Part shown: positions 17,465 to 26,349 of the stretch, piece after piece | Layout of the letters: every line of letters begins with the position of its first letter | Numbering within the stretch: position 1 is the first letter of the stretch | Assembly (NCBI RefSeq): GCF_044788715.1 | Contig: NZ_CP173170.1 | Location: 2,852,001 to 2,916,000, forward strand | Source of the DNA: Methylotuvimicrobium sp018830325 | GTDB taxonomy: Bacteria > Pseudomonadota > Gammaproteobacteria > Methylococcales > Methylomonadaceae | Direction: 5' to 3' | Length of the DNA stretch: 64,000 bases | The notes under the pieces: generated by a model | Told to the model about the DNA's origin: nothing | Databases searched by the model: none | What the model saw: the letters and a program-made list of their open reading frames with translations, nothing else | Translations under genes and position numbers: made by a program

Positions 17465-18667
17465 ATGAATCGCCCGCGCAATGAAAATCATGAAACGTCT
17501 GAAACCTTTACATTATGGGAATTCGTATCAATCAGCGATTTTGAACGGCCTATCGTTTTGAGCACGGATGCGGCCCGACAAAAATGGCGTTTGTTCAAGC
17601 GCCTTTTTACCCGTGCCGACGAATCCTCGACACCGATAAAACCGGAAGATGCCTTACAAACTTTGTCCGAGGCGCGCTTGGATCAGCTCGCGCCTCCGAT
17701 CGACCGGCATGCGGCCGTCGATGCGCTCGATCGGGCATTGGAAGACTGGTTGCAAACTCGACCGAACGGCTCCCCGGTTAAATTCATCATAGGTCAAGCA
17801 TTTTCGGCTAATGAGGAAGTTCTCGCCCGTTGGACCGCACGGCATAACGCTCGTCTAATAACCAAACCCACTGTAGAACAAATACTCGAAAACGATTCGA
17901 CTTGGCCCAATGTTCCGACAGACTCACAAAGTCTTTGGGTCTTGCCGAATTTGGACAAATGTTTTTTACGTCATGCGGAAGGATTATCATTGATTCGGCG
18001 ATTTTTAGCCTTGGCTTTAAACGGCGATTTAGGACCCGGAATTATCGGTTGCGCCGACTGGTCTTGGACCTACCTGCGGCGGGTCTGCTCCTTATCGAAC
18101 GGCAATGCATTGACGCTACAAGCATTCGACGGCAAGCGACTCTCCGCTCTATTCTCGCAACTGGCAAGCTCCGCCCAACCGACCGGTTTGCAATTCCTAA
18201 ACGCCAATACAGGCAAAACCGTTTTATCCGATTCTCGGGAAGAAAATCTAGAGGTCAGCAAAGACTTGAACAAATTAGCCATGCGCTGCCGCGGCAATGC
18301 CGAAATCGCCAGACTTTTTTGGCGCGATAGCTTGAGAAATGAGCCTGAGGAAGCAACGCTTGAAGATTCGACGCCAACTACCACAGTTTGGGTCGGTCCT
18401 TTCACTGAAGGTGCCGTTATACCCGGCTCTCATGATGAAAACGTCGCATTGATCCTGCACGCCCTACTGATACACAACGGATTGCCGGCTAAGGTCTTAA
18501 CCCGAGTCTTACCTTTTTCCGACTATCAAATCATGGACTTATTATTCAATTTGAAGTCCTTGGGCGTCGTTCATTTGCAGTATGACAACTGGCACGTCGC
18601 GCCAATGGGCTATCTCAGTAGCCGGCATTATTTAAGCGCGCAAAACTTTCTGTTGGACGATTTTTAG
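17465..18667 (+). CDS. conserved hypothetical protein coupled to MscS channel gene
   Basis: 400 aa from the ATG at 17465; a TTG-start extension to 17435 is possible. It is soluble, with no motif that I can name. A C-terminal region (residues about 320-395) with HDENVALILHALLIHNGLP and DLLFNLKSLGVVHLQYDNW looks like a winged-helix fold. The central part (SLWVLPNLDKCFLRHAEGLS, GIIGCADWSWTYL) resembles an ATPase-like sensing fold but lacks a clear P-loop. The gene ends 9 bp before the MscS gene, so a regulatory or assembly role for that channel is a fair guess only. Confidence 0.6.
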   Translation: MNRPRNENHETSETFTLWEFVSISDFERPIVLSTDAARQKWRLFKRLFTRADESSTPIKPEDALQTLSEARLDQLAPPIDRHAAVDALDRALEDWLQTRPNGSPVKFIIGQAFSANEEVLARWTARHNARLITKPTVEQILENDSTWPNVPTDSQSLWVLPNLDKCFLRHAEGLSLIRRFLALALNGDLGPGIIGCADWSWTYLRRVCSLSNGNALTLQAFDGKRLSALFSQLASSAQPTGLQFLNANTGKTVLSDSREENLEVSKDLNKLAMRCRGNAEIARLFWRDSLRNEPEEATLEDSTPTTTVWVGPFTEGAVIPGSHDENVALILHALLIHNGLPAKVLTRVLPFSDYQIMDLLFNLKSLGVVHLQYDNWHVAPMGYLSSRHYLSAQNFLLDDF

Positions 18668-18676
18668 GAGAAGACA

Positions 18677-19492
18677 ATGGACAACAATAACATCGCCAAC
18701 ATTTTCATCAAGCCCGATTTAGGAACCTTACAGCACGTAGTACTCGTCATTTTGGGCACCGTTTTCGTGATTCAGGCGATGCAAAAGCTTTTTCCTTGGA
18801 TTGCCGATTATCTTCACGGTGCTTCACGGCTTTTCGTTTTAGCGATGATTCCGTTGCTGCGGCTGATTTTGATTCTGGCGGCATTTATATTGATCGTACC
18901 CCGTATCATAGAACCGTCCATGCAAAACATGTTGGCGTTGTTGGGCTCTATCGGAATCGTTCTGGGTTTCGCCTTGAAGGATTACGCCAGCGGTCTAATT
19001 GCCGGTATCGTCGCGGTTGGCGAGAGACCCTACCGTAACGGAGACTGGATCGAAATCAACGACATCTACGGCGAAGTCAAACATATCGGCATGCGTGCCG
19101 TACAAATCGTCACGCCGGACGATACCGCCGCTTACATCCCGCATACCAAAATTTGGAACGAGCCGATTCTGAACGCCAACAACGGGACACCGGCGCTGCA
19201 ATGCGTGGCCAATTTTTATTTGCACCCGGATCATGATGCCGTTCGAGTCAAACAATTACTGCACGATGTCGCATTGACCAGTCCTTATTTGAATCTCGAG
19301 CAACCCATTGCCGTGGTTGTCCAAGATCAGCCCTGGGGCACGCATTACCGTATCAGAGCCTATCCTATCGAACCCTACCAGCAGTTTCGTTTCATTAGCG
19401 ACCTAACTATTAGAGCCAAGGCCGGTTTAAAAAACCTTGGTATCATTTTTGCCGTTGCACCAGCGCTTCCGAAAAATAAAGACATCCATTAA
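18677..19492 (+). CDS. small mechanosensitive channel, MscS family
   Basis: 271 aa. Three N-terminal membrane helices (to about residue 100) end in the pore-lining GFALKDYASGLIAGI, followed by the beta domain (GDWIEINDIYGEVKHIGMRAVQI, PHTKIWNEPILN). AGGAGA is 6 nt upstream of the ATG. It lies in an operon with the hypothetical gene 9 bp upstream. It is close to minimal MscS size and has no BON domain, unlike the channel at 5769. Confidence 0.88.
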   Translation: MDNNNIANIFIKPDLGTLQHVVLVILGTVFVIQAMQKLFPWIADYLHGASRLFVLAMIPLLRLILILAAFILIVPRIIEPSMQNMLALLGSIGIVLGFALKDYASGLIAGIVAVGERPYRNGDWIEINDIYGEVKHIGMRAVQIVTPDDTAAYIPHTKIWNEPILNANNGTPALQCVANFYLHPDHDAVRVKQLLHDVALTSPYLNLEQPIAVVVQDQPWGTHYRIRAYPIEPYQQFRFISDLTIRAKAGLKNLGIIFAVAPALPKNKDIH

Positions 19493-19504
19493 CCTAGAAA
19501 AAGC

Positions 19505-19672
19505 ATTTCACCATGAAGATCATGAAGAATAAGAAGTTAATTCAATAACTTGTCATTCTTCTGTATACAACTTTCGCTCACCCGAAAGGTTAGCTGGAAT
19601 GTATAGGTAATTTATTGAAATACTTAATTAACTTCATGTGCTTCATGGTTGAACTGCCGAATTTAGGGTTAA
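19505..19672. repeat. intergenic repeat, family 2, copy a
   Basis: About 168 bp. One end reads TTTCACCATGAAGATCATG and the other, in reverse complement, CCTAAATTCGGCAGTTCAAC. AGTTAATTCAATAACTTGT and CGCTCACCCGAAAGG are internal landmarks. Copies in the other orientation lie at 28745-29068 and 35570-35722. No ORF. Confidence 0.7.
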
Positions 19673-19789
19673 CTTGATGGATTTGCTAGGCCCCATTAAC
19701 TTGCCGCGCAACGGAAAACGAATTGACTGTCTTTTATTTTCTCCATGTTAGAATCATCCGGACACACATAATAACAATTGGGAGGCATC

Positions 19790-21718
19790 ATGACGCCGAC
19801 GGAAAAAACCTTATTGATTCATCAGCAGCCCGAAAACTCGGTTCGGCTCCGCAGCGCCTTGGAAGCCGCGATTCATTACGGCGGAGAACTGGAACCGGTA
19901 ATGCTCGACGAGTTTATGAATGATCCTTCAGCCTTCTTGAGAGGCCGCTTACATGTCGTGAGTCTCTTGACCAACAGCGAATTATCCCGATTATTACGCG
20001 AAGCACATCGCTATCAATTCAGTGTCGGCTTACTGCCGGCCAAGGATAAGTCGATTATCTGCCGATTGTTCAACATTGCCGAACAAGTCGAAGATGCGGT
20101 GCCGCGCGCGCTCGACCCCGACAAGGCATACCCTGTGGATTTGCTGCTGTGTAACGATGAAGCAGTCATCTGGACGGTTTTGATCGGTGAAGCGCCTTTC
20201 ATCACGATGCGCCAGCATGCCTACGAAAAAAATCCGCTACGGGAACAGGTAAACGAATTTCTTGCCAGTATTCCCAATCTAACCAAACTCAAACCTTTCG
20301 AGCTGTCAGTCTCAACTGAAAAAGGTCAGCGTATCGAAACCGCTGTCACCGGTGTTTTGATCATAGAAAACGATATCGAAACGCTTGCCGCGAACCTGAT
20401 TAACGAATCCATTTCGTCACAAGACGGCAAATTATCAGCAATTTTTTTGGCGCCTTCATCGGTCATGGAGTTTCTCAATTTCTTGATAATCGCGATTTAT
20501 TGCAAGCTTCGCACGGTCAGTCACTTACCGAAAGCGGTCGGGTATATCAAAAGCGCCACGTTAGAATTATCGAGTCCTAATACCCTTTCGTATGCGATTG
20601 ACAGCCGGCAACGCAAGGCCGAACGTATCTCGTTAAAAACCATTCCCCAAGGTATTGCGATCAATGTCGGCGAACGCTACAAAGCCGCGCATAAAGTCAT
20701 TCATGACGACGCGAAGGACACGGCCAAAATTAAACCGCTCAGACATAGCGCGAAGCATATGAACCGTTTAAAAAAGAGAATGCCGTTCTTCTCGACTGCG
20801 GTCGAGTCCGATTTCAAGGATTTGTTTTTGATGCTGCGCGACAACGCCAAGCTATCCGGGCCTTATATCAGCTTGATGGTCTTGAGCAGCATGCTGGCGA
20901 CCTTCGGCCTGTATCTTAATAGTAGCCCGATCGTCGTCGGCGCGATGGTGTTGGCACCGCTTATGGGTCCGATCGTGTCGCTATCGATGGGCATTTTACG
21001 CAACGACAGCAAATTACTCAGAAGCGGCATGACGGTGTTCGGCATCGGCATCGCCTTGGGTCTGTTCGTGTCGGTCATTACCGCGCTACTGATTCCTTAC
21101 GAACAATTAACCGCCGAAATCCGCTCCCGCTCGCAACCGAGCCTGCTGGATTTAGGCGTTGCGATCATCTCGGGCAGCGCTGCCGCCTATACGCATGCCA
21201 AGGCGACCCTGCTCAGAACGCTACCGGGCGTCGCTATCGCGGTCGCCTTAGTGCCGCCGCTGTGTTCGATGGGCATCGGCATTGCCTGGTGGGACTGGAA
21301 TATCGTCAGTGGCACCGGCTTGTTATTTTTGACCAACTTTGCCGGCATTGCGCTAGCCGCCGCGGTTACCTTTCTATTTTTAGGTTATTCGACGATGTTT
21401 CGAGTCAATCGGGGACTCGGTTTATCGCTGCTGCTACTTTTCTTAGTCAGCGTTCCGCTCTATCATTCTTTCGCGAACACCGCGATACACAGCCGTATTA
21501 CCAACGCGATCAATGCAAAAACCTATAAGGTGAACGACAAGACGATAGAAGTCGACGATGTCGAAGTCGTATCGATTAGCGAAAAAGTGCGCTTATCGGT
21601 AAAGCTGCACAGTTCCGACCCGCTGGTATCGGAAGATGTCGCCGCGCTTCGCGATTACATCAGCAAGGAAATCGAACGCCCCGTGTTATTGGATGCGTCA
21701 TTTAGTATTTTGCAGTAG
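19790..21718 (+). CDS. DUF389 (TIGR00341-type) membrane protein
   Basis: 642 aa from the ATG at 19790, which is preceded by GGAGG; the frame is open 12 nt further to a TTG. The N-terminal half (to about 330) is soluble and includes a possible diacylglycerol-kinase-like segment. The C-terminal half carries the DUF389 domain with about six helices: SPIVVGAMVLAPLMGPIVSL, GSAAAYTHAKATLLRTLPGV and ALVPPLCSMGIGIAWWDW. The function is unknown; transport is often assumed. It follows the MscS operon after a family-2 repeat and may have its own promoter (TTGACT at 19723). Confidence 0.83.
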   Translation: MTPTEKTLLIHQQPENSVRLRSALEAAIHYGGELEPVMLDEFMNDPSAFLRGRLHVVSLLTNSELSRLLREAHRYQFSVGLLPAKDKSIICRLFNIAEQVEDAVPRALDPDKAYPVDLLLCNDEAVIWTVLIGEAPFITMRQHAYEKNPLREQVNEFLASIPNLTKLKPFELSVSTEKGQRIETAVTGVLIIENDIETLAANLINESISSQDGKLSAIFLAPSSVMEFLNFLIIAIYCKLRTVSHLPKAVGYIKSATLELSSPNTLSYAIDSRQRKAERISLKTIPQGIAINVGERYKAAHKVIHDDAKDTAKIKPLRHSAKHMNRLKKRMPFFSTAVESDFKDLFLMLRDNAKLSGPYISLMVLSSMLATFGLYLNSSPIVVGAMVLAPLMGPIVSLSMGILRNDSKLLRSGMTVFGIGIALGLFVSVITALLIPYEQLTAEIRSRSQPSLLDLGVAIISGSAAAYTHAKATLLRTLPGVAIAVALVPPLCSMGIGIAWWDWNIVSGTGLLFLTNFAGIALAAAVTFLFLGYSTMFRVNRGLGLSLLLLFLVSVPLYHSFANTAIHSRITNAINAKTYKVNDKTIEVDDVEVVSISEKVRLSVKLHSSDPLVSEDVAALRDYISKEIERPVLLDASFSILQ

Positions 21719-21770
21719 TTAGAAAACCAAGCAGCTCATTTGCCTTGTTCTCAAGTCCGAGAACAAGGCA

Positions 21771-21966
21771 TATACTCAACGTAGATCAAAATTCGGCACC
21801 GGGGTGTCCGCCAACGGCCCAGCACCTAAATTATCTAAGACAATGGCAAATGGGCTATGGAATTTATGTGCTGGGTGAATACGAACCTATAGGTCTTCAC
21901 CTAGCGTTAGGTGAGGACCGATACCCCCTGCGCTTCCTTAAGCACTGCCGAAATGTGAAAGGTATA
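21771..21966. repeat. intergenic MITE-like repeat, family 1, copy D
   Basis: About 196 bp, with ends TATACTCAACGTAGATC and, in reverse complement, TATACCTTTCACATTTC. The middle differs from other copies and carries its own inverted repeat, CCCAGCAC / GTGCTGGG, and a hairpin ACCTAGCGTTAGGT, so something else may have inserted there. It lies between the DUF389 and OmpA genes. Confidence 0.7.
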
Positions 21967-21987
21967 TCCTATGCATCGACGCAGATT

Positions 21988-22863
21988 TTACCTTGGATAA
22001 TTATATTGCTGCTGGGGATAACCTGGCTGTTGAGGGTATTGTTGTGGATAACCTCCCTGTGGTTGCGGAGGATAACTTTGTTGTTGAGGATACCCTTGTT
22101 GCGGGTAGCCTTCTTGCGGTTGCCTGGGATAGTTCTGTTGCTGCGGGTAATTTTGTTGTTGAGGGACTCCTTGAGGTTGCTGAGGATTGGTACCCTGATT
22201 GACAGGAGTTTGGTTAGCAACGATAGCCAACTCAACGCGTCGATTTTGAGCTCGATTTTCTTCGCTGGTATTAGGGACTTTCGGCATCGATTTACCCATT
22301 CCTTGCTGTGAAATCCGAGCATAATTGACTCCGCGCTGAATCAAATAATTCGAAACACTGCCAGCCCGTTGATCGGACAGTTTGAGATTATAACTTTCGC
22401 TGCCGATATCGTCGGTATGTCCGGTGACGGTAATGTTAGATTCGGGATACTGATTCAAAACATTGGCAACGGAATCCAATGCGCTCATCGCCTGGGGTGT
22501 CAATTGCGCGGAATCGAAGCCGAACGTAATACTACTCGGCATCGTCAGGTTGAGTGTATTTTCCGAACTTCTTTGTATTTCGATGCCGGTACCCTGCAAG
22601 GATTCGCGCATCTCTTGTTCTTGATTATCCATATACAGACCGACCGCAGCACCGACTGCGCCTCCGGCCAGTGCACCCAGGCCCGCATTTTTCCAGTCGT
22701 TACCGCCGAATAGAGTACCGGCGCCGGCACCTACCGCCGCGCCTATACCGGTACCCATCGCGGTCTTGCTCATCCGGGATTGCCCGGAATAAGGATCGGT
22801 CACACAAGCCGATAAAAGTACGGAACTAACAGCCAACATTAAACATTTATTTTTCATAAACAT
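21988..22863 (-). CDS. OmpA-family lipoprotein with glycine zipper and Q/P/Y-rich tail
   Basis: 291 aa. Lipobox LLSAC with the acylated Cys at residue 20. A glycine-zipper region (GTGIGAAVGAGAGTLFGG, AGGAVGAAVGLYMDNQ) is followed by an OmpA peptidoglycan-binding domain (about 105-220: TFGFDSAQLTPQA, VTGHTDDIGSESYN, NRRVELAI). The last 75 residues are repeats of YPQQ/QNYPQQ type. The protein should anchor the outer membrane to peptidoglycan; the tail is low-complexity and of unknown role. A second ATG two codons in is also possible. Confidence 0.88.
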   Translation of the reverse strand: MFMKNKCLMLAVSSVLLSACVTDPYSGQSRMSKTAMGTGIGAAVGAGAGTLFGGNDWKNAGLGALAGGAVGAAVGLYMDNQEQEMRESLQGTGIEIQRSSENTLNLTMPSSITFGFDSAQLTPQAMSALDSVANVLNQYPESNITVTGHTDDIGSESYNLKLSDQRAGSVSNYLIQRGVNYARISQQGMGKSMPKVPNTSEENRAQNRRVELAIVANQTPVNQGTNPQQPQGVPQQQNYPQQQNYPRQPQEGYPQQGYPQQQSYPPQPQGGYPQQYPQQPGYPQQQYNYPR

Positions 22864-22969
22864 AGATTCTCATGGTAAATTTGAAGCTATTAAGGATTTT
22901 TTATTGGTACAGACTAAAACACAAAATTAAAGCTGAGCTGAATAAGCTTTAGCTGCATGGTTTTTGAGA

Positions 22970-23060
22970 TACGCCTATCGCATAAAATTTCGGCAATAGC
23001 GTATGCAAGGCACAGGAGTGTTCTCCAAAGGCTTTGACAGTCCATCACCTAGCGTTTAGT
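22970..23060. repeat. degenerate intergenic repeat, family 1, copy E
   Basis: Partial match: CGCATAAAATTTCGGCAAT, then CTCCAAAGGCTTTGACAG and a hairpin around CACCTAGCG. The ends are eroded, so the limits are approximate. Confidence 0.45.
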
Positions 23061-23134
23061 TAAGGACTGTCAAAGAACCAGTCAATCCAGCAACTGAACT
23101 TTCCAAAAATAGGGAAATTATTTTCGACAAAATC

Positions 23135-24019
23135 CTATATCGTTTTATCTTCTTCCGAGTGATACTTCCCAACAACCCAATAAGTAACGCCTAGAGCCAA
23201 TATCACAACGCCTGATGCATAGACATACTGCGGATCGATCACTTTATAATCGAAAATGATAATTTTCCGAGCAACCGCCATAACTGCGGTTGCAAGCACC
23301 AACCTGATAGGAATGACATCGGTACGTAGATACAGCGTAATATTGATAAAAATTTCGATGGCAATCAAAACCATCATAAACGATCCGAAAGTCGCCAAAA
23401 TATCGCTGACTGTCAGCATTAAATAAGGTGGAGTAAATAGTTTATCGAAAATAACAACAACGACATCCCAAACCCCGAATATGATAACCGCTACCATTAA
23501 AACGGCTAAAACGTTGACAGCTTTGATAATTGTTTTATGCAAACTTCCAATCAGAGGATTCACATCCTCCGTGGGCAATTCGGCGTGAGCCATTTGGGCT
23601 TGATATTTTTTTCTAAAATGCTGCATCAGCAACGACACGATGTTTTGCTCGTGTATAAAATAATCCGACCCGGCATCATGCTCAAAAAATGAATTAAGTC
23701 CTTCCACGTTCGATAAATCGGCATCGGTAATTTTTTTAAATCCCATGCTCCAGTCGGGAAACTGTCTTTTATCGACAACCTTACGCTCAAGGATGTTGAT
23801 CCCACTATGACGCGGATCTTTTTTAATACAGTTGTATAGTGCATCTACCTCCTTATCTTCGCCTTCCAAAACTTGAACGAAGGTATCTTGGCAATACAAC
23901 AACATGCCGGTAAGATTCCGAGCCGCATTATTAACTCGGCATTTCTCAAGCATATTCAACATATCCTCATCACTCATCGGACGAGTCGCCGAACTGATAT
24001 AAAGCATACGGATTAACAT
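23135..24019 (-). CDS. BLUF photoreceptor domain fused to PsiE-type membrane domain
   Basis: 294 aa from the ATG at 24019, which has GGAAGGGG upstream. A TTG-start extension to 24034 is less likely. Residues 1-95 are a BLUF domain: the flavin-site Tyr7 (MLYISSA), Asn31, Gln49 (FVQVLEGE) and Trp90/Met92 (FPDWSMGF) are present. A linker leads to four membrane helices (about 155-290) of the phosphate-starvation-inducible PsiE type (LIAIEIFINITLYLR, ATAVMAVARKIIIFD). BLUF domains sense blue light through FAD. The output through a PsiE domain is unknown, since PsiE itself lacks a defined activity. Monocistronic. Confidence 0.88.
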   Translation of the reverse strand: MLIRMLYISSATRPMSDEDMLNMLEKCRVNNAARNLTGMLLYCQDTFVQVLEGEDKEVDALYNCIKKDPRHSGINILERKVVDKRQFPDWSMGFKKITDADLSNVEGLNSFFEHDAGSDYFIHEQNIVSLLMQHFRKKYQAQMAHAELPTEDVNPLIGSLHKTIIKAVNVLAVLMVAVIIFGVWDVVVVIFDKLFTPPYLMLTVSDILATFGSFMMVLIAIEIFINITLYLRTDVIPIRLVLATAVMAVARKIIIFDYKVIDPQYVYASGVVILALGVTYWVVGKYHSEEDKTI

Positions 24020-24257
24020 GTTTACCCCTTCCAAAATTTATAATTATTATTGAGCGATTCATTATAAAACCCAATGAATCTCTGAAAATAGGATACCTCA
24101 ATATTTACTTTCGACAATGAAATTGAATCATTCCTTGCGCATTGTGATTAGCCGAACTTGAGTGCTGACAAGCAAAGGTAATGCGAGTGCCGTTTCCGAA
24201 TAGACTGGAGGTGCTTAAGATAGAATCCAAAATCACCTGGCAGGAAGTGACTAAAAT

Positions 24258-24644
24258 CTATGTTAATCCATTCGGATTATCTTCGATATCTTGGTAATTA
24301 GCATCTAAAAAACGAGGAGTGCAGATCGCAAGAAAAATCAAATCTTCCGATCCGATATTGGCAATCCGTTGACGGTACGTCGGAGGGATCAACACGATGT
24401 CGCCTGGCTTGACTTCTTGCGGCGGTAAGCTTCCAACTTCAACCCGTCCCAAGCCTTGTATGATGACATAACGCTCGACGGTTCCGACAAGACGATGCCA
24501 ACGTGTCGTAACGCCTGGCTCGACGCGGGCTCTTGCAATAGACAAGTCCGGATCGTCGCAGCTATTGGACTGCTCGATAATGAAACACTGTTCCGGAGTG
24601 TAAAATTCATCATCAAGGTTTAGTTTTTTGATCGATGCTTGCAT
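24258..24644 (-). CDS. cupin domain protein
   Basis: 128 aa, single beta-barrel. The cupin core is TRWHRLVGTVERYVIIQGLG and PGDIVLIPPTYRQRIANIG; the usual first motif has lost one His (WHRLVGTVERY) so metal binding may be altered. The substrate is unknown. It is a lone minus-strand gene between the BLUF-PsiE gene and glcDEF. The flanking 24035-24257 and 24645-24892 show no further gene. Confidence 0.75.
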   Translation of the reverse strand: MQASIKKLNLDDEFYTPEQCFIIEQSNSCDDPDLSIARARVEPGVTTRWHRLVGTVERYVIIQGLGRVEVGSLPPQEVKPGDIVLIPPTYRQRIANIGSEDLIFLAICTPRFLDANYQDIEDNPNGLT

Positions 24645-24892
24645 TGATTTTTCCAGGCATTTTTTGAAGATTTAATCGAACGACACAAGAACGAGGGAAT
24701 TATGCAGATATCTGTTTTCTATACCAATTGATAACATGGATTTTTCCTTGAAAAAGGGTCTGACATATCACATACAGAAAACTAAAAAACGGTTGGCAAA
24801 TTTTCTGTTTATATAACACACGTTCGGGAAAAACGAAATTTCTGTTATGTTAAGCGATCTCCCACACGTATTCACTTTCAAATAATTTCACG

Positions 24893-26347
24893 ATGCGTCA
24901 CGCCAATTTAGCCGAAGCCTTCCAAAACATTCTGCCGTTCGAATCGGTACTGTACGAGCCCGAGGATCTCAGGCCCTATGAATGTGACGGGCTGTCGGCG
25001 TATCGGCAACTGCCGATGATCGTGGTTTTACCGGGCAACGAAACCGACATCGTCGAAATCCTAAAAATCTGCAGTGCGGAAAAAATTCCGGTCGTCGCGC
25101 GCGGGGCCGGCACCGGGCTTTCCGGCGGCGCGTTGCCGCATGCCGACGGCGTATTGCTGTCCCTCGCCAAACTGAACAAGATTCTCGAAATCGACCCCGT
25201 GGCCTGTACCGCGCGCGTGCAACCCGGCGTGCGAAATCTTGCAATTAGCGAAGCGGCCGAAACCTACGGACTGTATTACGCACCCGACCCATCATCGCAA
25301 ATTGCCTGTACAATCGGCGGCAACGTTGCCGAAAATTCCGGCGGCGTCCATTGCCTGAAATACGGACTGACCGTGCACAATATCCTGAAACTGCGAGTGT
25401 TGACTATCGAGGGCGATGTGCTCGAAATTGGCTCGGAAGCGCTCGATAGCTCCGGCTTCGATTTGCTCGCGCTGATGACCGGCAGCGAAGGCATGCTCGG
25501 CATCATCAGCGAAATCACCGTGAAACTGTTGCCGAAACCGGAAGCGGCCCAATTAGTGATGGCCGCATTCGACGACATCGAAAAAGCCGGTGCGGCGGTC
25601 GCGAACATCATCCGTGCCGGCATCGTGCCGGCCGGTCTGGAAATGATGGACAAAATGACGATAGCAGCCGTCGAAGACTTCATTCACGCGGGCTACGATC
25701 CCGACGCCGAAGCGATACTGTTGTGCGAATCCGACGGCTCGAACGAAGCGGTCGCCGACGAAATCGAGAAGATACGGGACATCATGCACGAAAGCGGCGC
25801 GGTCCGCATCGATACCGCGCGCTCCGATGCCGAACGCCGGCGTTTTTGGGCCGGGCGCAAAGCCGCTTTTCCGGCGGCCGGCCGGATCTCGCCCGATTAT
25901 TACTGCATGGACGGCACGATTCCTCGCAAACATCTCGCACAGGTCTTGCGAAAAATAGCGGAGTTGTCGTCGTACTTCGACCTACGCTGCATGAACGTGT
26001 TTCACGCCGGCGACGGCAATCTACATCCGTTGATCCTGTATGACGCGAATCAAGATGGCGAACTCGAAAAAGCCGAAGCCTTCGGCGCGCGCATCCTCGA
26101 AATCTGCATTGAAGCCGGCGGCTCTTTGACCGGCGAACACGGCGTCGGTATTGAGAAATTGAATCAAATGTGCCTGCAATTCAACGATGCCGAGCGCGAC
26201 CTATTCCATGCCGTCAAGGCCGCATTCGATCCGGATTCGCTGCTAAATCCCGGCAAGGCTATTCCGTCGCTGCACCGCTGCGCCGAATTCGGCGCGATGC
26301 ATGTCCATCGCGGCGACGAAAAGTTTCCGGATTTGCCGAGATTCTGA
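24893..26347 (+). CDS. glcD: glycolate oxidase subunit GlcD (FAD-binding)
   Basis: 484 aa. An FAD-linked oxidase of the PCMH type. The FAD-binding segment is RGAGTGLSGGALPHADGVLLS and CTIGGNVAENSGGVHCLKYG. The C-terminal FAD-oxidase domain contains VFHAGDGNLHPLIL and GGSLTGEHGVGIEK. Together with GlcE and GlcF it oxidises glycolate to glyoxylate at the membrane. First gene of glcDEF; the stop is 2 nt before the glcE ATG. The gene is GC-richer than its neighbours, as is the whole operon. Confidence 0.95.
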   Translation: MRHANLAEAFQNILPFESVLYEPEDLRPYECDGLSAYRQLPMIVVLPGNETDIVEILKICSAEKIPVVARGAGTGLSGGALPHADGVLLSLAKLNKILEIDPVACTARVQPGVRNLAISEAAETYGLYYAPDPSSQIACTIGGNVAENSGGVHCLKYGLTVHNILKLRVLTIEGDVLEIGSEALDSSGFDLLALMTGSEGMLGIISEITVKLLPKPEAAQLVMAAFDDIEKAGAAVANIIRAGIVPAGLEMMDKMTIAAVEDFIHAGYDPDAEAILLCESDGSNEAVADEIEKIRDIMHESGAVRIDTARSDAERRRFWAGRKAAFPAAGRISPDYYCMDGTIPRKHLAQVLRKIAELSSYFDLRCMNVFHAGDGNLHPLILYDANQDGELEKAEAFGARILEICIEAGGSLTGEHGVGIEKLNQMCLQFNDAERDLFHAVKAAFDPDSLLNPGKAIPSLHRCAEFGAMHVHRGDEKFPDLPRF

Positions 26348-26349
26348 AC

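Noticed and set aside
21745..22311. Plus-strand Leu-rich ORF
   Set aside because: Antisense of the Q/P/Y-rich tail of the OmpA lipoprotein and of a repeat; not a membrane protein.
26170..26349. Upstream extension of glcE
   Set aside because: Overlaps glcD in another frame with no GlcE similarity; the ATG at 26350 fits the operon spacing.
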